Shown one piece after another: positions 57,973 through 64,000 of a DNA stretch of 64,000 bases; the first letter of the stretch is position 1; every line of letters starts with the position of its first letter. The notes beneath the pieces are model-generated. The model was not told the DNA's origin. It worked only from the letters and a program-made list of their open reading frames with translations, and did not search any database. The DNA is from Sphingobacterium multivorum (GTDB taxonomy: Bacteria; Bacteroidota; Bacteroidia; Sphingobacteriales; Sphingobacteriaceae): positions 1,426,001 through 1,490,000 of the forward strand of contig NZ_CP154261.1 of the NCBI RefSeq assembly GCF_039511225.1, read 5' to 3'. The position numbers and the translations under genes are program-made.

Positions 57973-57998
57973 ATCTATCGCAAAAGTAAATCAAAAAT
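57973..57998 (-). promoter_or_regulatory. Orphan promoter block
   Basis: This 26-base block equals 6135-6160 except for one base. On the minus strand it carries TACTTTTG (57981-57988), a full TAnnTTTG match. No gene follows: the first ATG on the minus strand ends after two codons, and a terminator-like hairpin stands about 70 bases further on. The remaining intergenic sequence up to 58566 is very A/T-rich without a gene. Confidence 0.5.
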
Positions 57999-58298
57999 AC
58001 ATACGGTAAAGAAAAACGAATTAAAATACTGAGTGAAAGTTCCAAAGAGAGGCTTTAATAGTATGTTATGAGATTCATCATGGTGAAACTGAAACTCTCG
58101 CTATCTGAAAGCTCAATAATGGGACTACAAATTAATTTTGCTTTATTTTTTTTGTTATTTTCGGTCTATTTATTGAAAAGCTATTAAAACCAAAAGTATA
58201 TTGATATTTTCTTTGATAATACCTGTTGTTAAACTGTAGTTTGAAGTTAATTTTAATAGATATTTAATGTGTAATTTTCTGTTGAGGTAAAAAAAAGT

Positions 58299-58306
58299 TA
58301 TATTTG
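58299..58306 (+). promoter_or_regulatory. Candidate promoter -7 element for the RHS-like pair
   Basis: TATATTTG matches TAnnTTTG in the A/T-rich region 260 bases before the ATG at 58567. No -33 element at standard spacing is visible. Confidence 0.35.
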
Positions 58307-58566
58307 TCTTGGACTAGCGAAAAAAAGCGTTTTACGAAAAGTATCTGTAAATATTGCACAGCACTTATTATTTCTATGTTATTTTCTATCATTAATTCAT
58401 TTTAATTTGAATATTGGTTATTGTTTTGTGAAAGTTAAATGAGGAGAAAATACCACGTTTAATAGAATCTCTGTTACTAAGTAGTAGCCCTTCTAGTATA
58501 ATTCAACTTTTTGTTTGTTGTTTTTATTAATAAATTATTGTGGTTAAATGTTTTTCACCTGTTGTT

Positions 58567-61500
58567 ATGAGTAGGATTTTTATCTTTTTATTTCTTTCAT
58601 TTTTTTTATCTGTAAAAGGCCAGTATGCCGTTAATACAATTAACGAATATACAACTGTCAATTCGAAGTATACCAACTTTCCGGTGCTTCAACAAGATGG
58701 AGTAGATTTGTATTCTGGTCGTCTAAAATTATCTTATAATCTTTTAAATTCATTCGGAAATGATCCTCTGTTGAAAGTTCTACTCTCCTATAATGGAGGC
58801 GGAATCCGTGTAATGGAGGAATCAGGGAAGGTCGGTTTAGGATGGAATATTTATAATCATCCAACTATTTCGAGAGAAATAAAAGGACTAAGTGATCTTG
58901 ATGCCTTGGTTGGATCAACCTATAATGGTTATACAAATACGAATATTGCGTTGCCCACGTACAATTCCTTCTTCACAGATTCACTCCAACGGGCATTTTG
59001 GGATAATCGGTTTGAGTTATTTACTGATTTAAGGAGTTTGGGGGTTTCAAATTGGGATACCGAACCAGATATATTTACTTTAAACTTAGGCGATAAAGCA
59101 GTAAAATTTGTTTTACCACAAAGATGGGGTAGAAACAATTTCGAAGCCAAGCTTATCAATAAAGAAGATAGAGTAAAGATTTTGTTTGATTGGGCAAAAA
59201 AAACTTTTAACGTATTCGATGATAAAGGAAATGAGTATGTTTTTGATGTACAGGACTATGCTATTAGTAATTCAGCAAGCTCTGAAATTGCTCCCAAATA
59301 TGACGCTGCAGATAATACTTTTTGGATCAAAACAAATTATCAGAATCCAGTTTTGACAAATTGGCATGTTAGTATTGTTAAGAAAAGCAATAATGAAGAG
59401 ATAAAATTCTTCTATAAATTCACGCATTCAAGTGAAACGCCCTATATAAGTTCGAGCTACAGTAGGAACGCATGTTTTATTGGTGCTACTAATCAAAATT
59501 TTCGGAACACATCCCAAAGTTTTAGCACCTTTCTCACAGAAAGGGAGGTGCATCAGTTAGACAAGATTGAATTTCCATTGGGAACTATACAGTTTCAATA
59601 TTCGGATAGAATAGACTTACCAATTGCAGGTGGATATCCTTATCAAACAAATTTTTACTCCCGATATCATTATCACCCCACTACCGCGGCTTTAAATGAT
59701 CAAAAGCTAGATAAGATCTTTCTTAAAGATGCTAACGGTGCTACAGTCCATACTGTGGAGCTTCAATACAGTTATTTTAATCAAAGCAAATTGAATACTT
59801 CAAATGATATCACTAAATCCCAATTCCTAAGATTAAAATTAGACAAGTTATTTGTGGGTGACGAGAAGTTCACTTTTAACTATTATAAACCGGATTCATT
59901 GCAAGATAAACTGTCGAATTCGATAGATTATTATGGGTTTAACAATGGAAAAAGAAATCATGGAAGAATTCCAAATAATTCAGTTCGTTATTTTTGCGGA
60001 GAAGATGTATTTTGCAACAACTGTTATAAAGATATTAAAATTATAAAGGAAATAGCGGGCCCGAATAATATTTTTGGTGATCGTAAGCCGGTTTTAGATG
60101 CCGGAAAGATAGGTTCATTAATCGAGGTTATTAATAATAAAGGCCAGAGGACGGTATTTGATTATGAATTGAATAATATTCTTTATAATAGAAGTGATAC
60201 GATCAATAGTGGGTATGATTTTGATAGCAATGAAGTAAAAGAATTTGTCGCTCTATATGAATCTACTCCAACCCAGACCGATGTTTTTCATATTGATCCA
60301 GCTTCTACATCGAATCCAATTATCAAATATCAAAGAATCTGTGGTGGCGACTTTAACAAGCCTAACGGTGAGTCTCACTACAAATGTGAAATCAGTTTTA
60401 ATGACCTTCAATCACTTGCTATGGAGGTAGTCAACGCTACTACGGGAGCTGTCGTCAAGTCTTTTATCCATAATGATACGCAAATCACTGGCATTAATAC
60501 CTTGCCAAAAGGAAATTATTTTATCAGATTTAGATCATTGCACGAACCTTGGAATGTGATATCATTTCCAGGTTCTCCTGATGATAATAAGATATACTAT
60601 TTCGCTGCTAAGATAACTATCGAGACAAGTAAATTGGATTTGAATAATGGTTGGTTAAATATTGATATTGGTGGTTTAAGAGTTAAATCTCTTACCTATT
60701 ATGATCAGGCCTCAAAAAAAATAGAAAAAAAATACGATTATACGTTCTTTGATAAGAATCAATCGTCAGGAAAGCTTTCACATCCTTACATAAATTATAA
60801 GGATGAAATTATAGAACGAGTAGAAATTGGCGAGAGGTTGGTATGTACACCAGTAAGTTCATTAATGAAAAATGTTGTTTTCAGTTCTGATCCTACCGTA
60901 TATGTGCCTAATGAACAGCCCATTGTAGGCTATTCTAATGTTAGAGAAACTATAATTGCGTCAGATAATCTCACTAATGGATATACAAATTATGTGTTTT
61001 TTAATATTAAAAATGAGTATGAAAAAAATACTGCTGGTAGCTATAACCACCCTTTTGCAAATGTAGAGCAGGATCCATTTCAGTTATGGTATAATTACTA
61101 CCCTATTAAAAGCTATTATCATATCAATGGGAAGTTAAAATCAGCCACTGTTTTTAGCAATCAAAATGCACGATTGAGCCAAACCAACCATTCTTACGAA
61201 AGTGAAAATTATAATCTTTCAAAGGTTGTATTAAATGGTGGAAGATTACGGTCGTATACACATGAAACATACACCTGTAATCCGATTCCAGTATCTATTA
61301 AATCGGTTTTACTAACCTATCAACCCTATGTCGTTTATGACATGACCAATCCAATGTTGAAAAAAACAAGCATCGACTTTGCTTCATCCAATATTCAAAA
61401 GGAAGAAACATGGAAATATAGGGGAGTAAATTATAATCTCGAAAGTTATACGTTGAAAGGCTCTGATGGAAAAGACCAAACTACGAAATATATTTTTCCA

Positions 61501-62127
61501 GGTGACCCCGAATCTGTTGGTATGAGCTATGTGAATTCGATGATTGAAAAAAATATGATTCAAACTCCTTTGGTAACGACAATTTATAATTCGGGTAAAG
61601 AGATCTCAAAAACTACTTTTGACTATAGTCTATTCCATACTAAATTCATCTTACCTCTTACTGAAATTAATTATAAGGGAGCCAATATTGTGAATCAATT
61701 TACATATGATTATAATATTAAGAATGCTAAAGTTGTACATATTCAAAAATTGAACTCCATTCCATCAACTTTCATATGGGGCTACAATGGTCAGTATCCT
61801 ATTGCTGAAATCAGGAATGCAACCTACGCAGAAGTGGCTACGGTACTCACCCAAGCGGCGATCGATAACCTTAACAGCAGTCAGACCGAGGCCAGTATGG
61901 AGACCCTGATCAAGACTGTATCAGATAAGCTCCGCAGTGATTCAAGATTAGCTAAGGCGATGGTGACGACTTATACCTATAAGCCATTGGTTGGTATGAC
62001 GAGTAAGACGGATGCCCGTGGGATTACAGAGTATTATAAATACGACGGCATGCAGCGTCTGCAAGCGATCCTGGACCACCTCAACAATGTAAACAGATCC
62101 TTTGATTACCATTATCGTTCCAATTAA
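58567..62127 (+). CDS. Secreted YD/RHS-associated surface protein, first of a pair
   Basis: An 1186-aa protein from the ATG at 58567, which gives a signal peptide (MSRIFIFLFLSFFLSVKGQ); a GTG at 58540 is less likely. The N-terminal part (VDLYSGRLKLSYNLLNSFG, LKVLLSYNGGGIRVMEESG, VGLGWNIYNHPTISREIKG) matches the opening of Bacteroidota RHS-like shell proteins. Strand repeats fill the middle (KIEFPLGTIQFQYSDR, TVFDYELNN) and YD repeats the end (TTYTYKPLVGMTSKTDARG, YYKYDGMQRLQAILDH). Base composition jumps from A/T-rich to G/C-rich near 61770. It stops 12 bases before the next gene and probably builds a cell-surface structure with it. Confidence 0.85.
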   Translation: MSRIFIFLFLSFFLSVKGQYAVNTINEYTTVNSKYTNFPVLQQDGVDLYSGRLKLSYNLLNSFGNDPLLKVLLSYNGGGIRVMEESGKVGLGWNIYNHPTISREIKGLSDLDALVGSTYNGYTNTNIALPTYNSFFTDSLQRAFWDNRFELFTDLRSLGVSNWDTEPDIFTLNLGDKAVKFVLPQRWGRNNFEAKLINKEDRVKILFDWAKKTFNVFDDKGNEYVFDVQDYAISNSASSEIAPKYDAADNTFWIKTNYQNPVLTNWHVSIVKKSNNEEIKFFYKFTHSSETPYISSSYSRNACFIGATNQNFRNTSQSFSTFLTEREVHQLDKIEFPLGTIQFQYSDRIDLPIAGGYPYQTNFYSRYHYHPTTAALNDQKLDKIFLKDANGATVHTVELQYSYFNQSKLNTSNDITKSQFLRLKLDKLFVGDEKFTFNYYKPDSLQDKLSNSIDYYGFNNGKRNHGRIPNNSVRYFCGEDVFCNNCYKDIKIIKEIAGPNNIFGDRKPVLDAGKIGSLIEVINNKGQRTVFDYELNNILYNRSDTINSGYDFDSNEVKEFVALYESTPTQTDVFHIDPASTSNPIIKYQRICGGDFNKPNGESHYKCEISFNDLQSLAMEVVNATTGAVVKSFIHNDTQITGINTLPKGNYFIRFRSLHEPWNVISFPGSPDDNKIYYFAAKITIETSKLDLNNGWLNIDIGGLRVKSLTYYDQASKKIEKKYDYTFFDKNQSSGKLSHPYINYKDEIIERVEIGERLVCTPVSSLMKNVVFSSDPTVYVPNEQPIVGYSNVRETIIASDNLTNGYTNYVFFNIKNEYEKNTAGSYNHPFANVEQDPFQLWYNYYPIKSYYHINGKLKSATVFSNQNARLSQTNHSYESENYNLSKVVLNGGRLRSYTHETYTCNPIPVSIKSVLLTYQPYVVYDMTNPMLKKTSIDFASSNIQKEETWKYRGVNYNLESYTLKGSDGKDQTTKYIFPGDPESVGMSYVNSMIEKNMIQTPLVTTIYNSGKEISKTTFDYSLFHTKFILPLTEINYKGANIVNQFTYDYNIKNAKVVHIQKLNSIPSTFIWGYNGQYPIAEIRNATYAEVATVLTQAAIDNLNSSQTEASMETLIKTVSDKLRSDSRLAKAMVTTYTYKPLVGMTSKTDARGITEYYKYDGMQRLQAILDHLNNVNRSFDYHYRSN

Positions 62128-62139
62128 GCCCAGTCAATT

Positions 62140-64000
62140 ATGAAAAATAACTTTTTAATACTACTATCATTACTCGGGGCAGGGGCGGTACAAGGGCAGA
62201 CCCTCGTGGACAACCTTACCCTGAGTTCCTATAGCAATCAGACGAATATTCAGGCCCTAAAGAGCATCACCCTTACCAATGGCTTTTATATCCCTGCCCC
62301 GGCGGCAGGGAAGACCATTACGATCAGCATCGCAGGGTTTCAGAATATTGTGAGCATGCCCACGGCCGATCAGAACTATATCCTGACGCGGACTTTCCGG
62401 AGTCCTGGGGTTACGCTGGCTACGCTAAATGCTCAACGTACGATCGGTGATGAGAATCAGAGCATCCAGTACTTTGACGGGCTGGGCAGGCCGAGCCAGA
62501 GCGTCCAGCTAATGGCCAGTCCAACCTATAAAGACATTGTACAGCATATTGAGTATGATGGATTTGGAAGGGAGAGCGTCAAATATCTTCCCCACGTGAA
62601 GAATGTATCAGGAGACGGTAGCTTTAAGACGACGGCGAAGTCTGACCAACAGGCTTACTATGCTACATCCAATACCTGGGATGGTGCTGTGACAAAGACC
62701 GCGAGTCCCTATGCAGTTACTGTTTTTGAGAACAGCCCGCTGAACCGTGTGCAGCAGCAGGGCGCCCCGGGTGTACCCTGGCAACCGGCAGCCAACCGCG
62801 ATAATGTAACTGCGGGCACCAACGCGGGCCGTACGGTGGTGACCGATTATGGTACCAACGGTACCAATGATGTGCGGTTGTGGACCATCAACAGTACGGA
62901 TAATGGTGCCACAGCAGGGTATTATACTGCCGGGAAACTCTATAAGACGGTGATCAAGGATGAGAACTGGGTGTCGGCAAATGGCAAGGGCGGTACCGTG
63001 GAGGAATATAAGGATTTCGAGGGGCGTGTTGTACTCAAGCGGGTGTGGGAAACGGACAGCAAGAAACTGGAAACGCAGTATGTGTACGACGACTTTGGAG
63101 ACCTGCGGTATGTGATCCCACCGGGATTCCCTTCCACGACTACTACATTGACAGAGGCCACCAGCGGTGATTTCCATGAGCTGGTGTATGCCTACCGGTA
63201 TGATGGAAAGCGGAGACTGATCGAGAAGAAGATTCCCGGAAGGGGCTGGGATCACCTTGTTTATAACAAAAATGACCAGCTGCTGCAGGAACAGGATGCC
63301 GAGCTGCGGCAGACCAATAAATGGCGTGTGACCAAATATGATGCTTTTGGACGTGTGGTGGTGACGGGTATCCATCAGGGCAGCAATCCGAGGCAGGTAG
63401 AGCAGGATTACATCAACAACGAAACCGCGCTCTGGGAGACCCGCTTAGCGGGCCAGGCCAGCTACAGCAATGTGTCTTATCCCCGTGAGAACTTTACGGC
63501 GCGTACGGTGAACTATTACGATGACTACAGCTTTGAAAATGCGGGGCAGCTTCCATCAAAGAATATCACGGTGAGCACAAAGACCAAATCGCTGCTGACG
63601 GGTGTGCTTGTTTATAAAGAAGACGGTACGGCACCCCTGCTGACAGTGAATTATTACGATGATTATGGACGTGTGATCCAGTCTGCTTCCAAGAACCACC
63701 TTGGTGGAACGGACTATGTGACCAACGAATACAATTTTCCAGGACAGGTAGTCAAGAGCACCAGAGTTCATACGCCTTCCACCGGAGCGGTGGTGACTAT
63801 TATCACGACCAATGAATATGACCATGTGGGCAGGCTGGTACAGACCAAGAAGAAAGTCAACGGGCAGGATGAGGTGATCCAGAGCAGGCTCGCCTACAAT
63901 GAGATCGGTCAACTGAAGACCAAGTCGCTGCACAGTGAGAACGGTGGCAGCAACTTTATGACGAGTATTGGTTATGCCTACAACGAACGGGGTTGGCAGA
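62140..64000 (+). CDS. DUF6443/RHS-repeat surface protein, 3' end outside window
   Basis: The frame is open from the ATG at 62140 to the window end (620 codons), so the gene continues beyond it. Signal peptide (MKNNFLILLSLLGAGAVQGQ). Residues about 105-160 match the DUF6443 opening (SIQYFDGLGRPSQSVQLM, IEYDGFGRESVKYLP), followed by RHS/YD repeats (YVYDDFGDLRYVIPPG, YRYDGKRRLIEKKIPGRG, YNKNDQLLQEQDAELR, TKYDAFGRVVVTGI, NYYDDYGRVIQSASKN). Full-length relatives end in an RHS core and often a variable toxin-like tip, which would lie past 64000. It is much richer in G+C than the first gene of the pair. Confidence 0.88.
   Translation, partial: MKNNFLILLSLLGAGAVQGQTLVDNLTLSSYSNQTNIQALKSITLTNGFYIPAPAAGKTITISIAGFQNIVSMPTADQNYILTRTFRSPGVTLATLNAQRTIGDENQSIQYFDGLGRPSQSVQLMASPTYKDIVQHIEYDGFGRESVKYLPHVKNVSGDGSFKTTAKSDQQAYYATSNTWDGAVTKTASPYAVTVFENSPLNRVQQQGAPGVPWQPAANRDNVTAGTNAGRTVVTDYGTNGTNDVRLWTINSTDNGATAGYYTAGKLYKTVIKDENWVSANGKGGTVEEYKDFEGRVVLKRVWETDSKKLETQYVYDDFGDLRYVIPPGFPSTTTTLTEATSGDFHELVYAYRYDGKRRLIEKKIPGRGWDHLVYNKNDQLLQEQDAELRQTNKWRVTKYDAFGRVVVTGIHQGSNPRQVEQDYINNETALWETRLAGQASYSNVSYPRENFTARTVNYYDDYSFENAGQLPSKNITVSTKTKSLLTGVLVYKEDGTAPLLTVNYYDDYGRVIQSASKNHLGGTDYVTNEYNFPGQVVKSTRVHTPSTGAVVTIITTNEYDHVGRLVQTKKKVNGQDEVIQSRLAYNEIGQLKTKSLHSENGGSNFMTSIGYAYNERGWQ

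Noticed and set aside
62608..63375. Long open frame (255 aa) on the minus strand
   Set aside because: It lies wholly antisense to the RHS-repeat gene, whose plus-strand frame is clearly coding; the minus frame is rich in Ile/His/Gly without domain logic.

Overview
The window looks like a chromosomal segment of a Bacteroidota bacterium, most likely a sphingobacterium. It carries three SusC/SusD-type outer-membrane pairs, ECF sigma/FecR anti-sigma pairs, a hybrid two-component sensor with a C-terminal AraC domain, many lipoproteins and TAnnTTTG-type promoters. I see no rRNA, tRNA, CRISPR array or insertion sequence. Genus assignment is inference from gene style only. Layout: (1) 1-4.3 kb, a TonB-dependent siderophore-type receptor behind a membrane anti-sigma-like protein (cut by the window edge) and a lipoprotein; a strong bidirectional terminator separates them from a convergent beta-propeller lipoprotein (4.4-6.1 kb). 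(2) 6.5-14.9 kb, minus strand: a compact polysaccharide utilisation locus in the order sigma, FecR, SusC with STN domain, SusD, GH29 alpha-L-fucosidase. (3) 15.2-21.2 kb, minus strand: an unusual nine-gene cassette with an unknown 214-aa protein, a multi-TM protein, a NarX-like kinase, a NarL-like regulator, then three DUF2589-like proteins, a zinc ribbon and a leaderless trypsin-like protease. This is the best candidate for an undescribed system. (4) 21.6-23.4 kb: two exported proteins. (5) 23.6-30.1 kb, minus strand: a second sigma/FecR/SusC/SusD locus without enzymes and without an STN domain. (6) 30.4-36.0 kb: small lipoprotein, CsbD-like stress protein, a minus-strand operon (repeat lipoprotein, cytochrome c, YceI, DUF5777 barrel) and, divergently, a sigma factor with a membrane protein that ends in a beta-barrel-like domain. 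(7) 36.5-51.9 kb: SusC/SusD, a GH16-GH43 fusion and a GH2 beta-galactosidase, convergent with a 1353-aa hybrid two-component regulator. Together they suggest degradation of a beta-galactan such as type II arabinogalactan. (8) 52.9-57.8 kb: a TPR protein and two of three paralogous NTF2-like secreted proteins (the first is at 36.5 kb), with a small Cys-containing secreted protein. (9) 58.6-64 kb: two tandem YD/RHS-type surface proteins, the second cut by the window end, with an abrupt change in base composition inside the first. Beyond the genes, the window holds a three-copy 15-14-15 inverted-repeat element in intergenic regions, a C13 homopolymer, a 26-bp promoter block present twice (once without a gene), and stacked hairpins between susD and the enzyme genes of the galactan locus.
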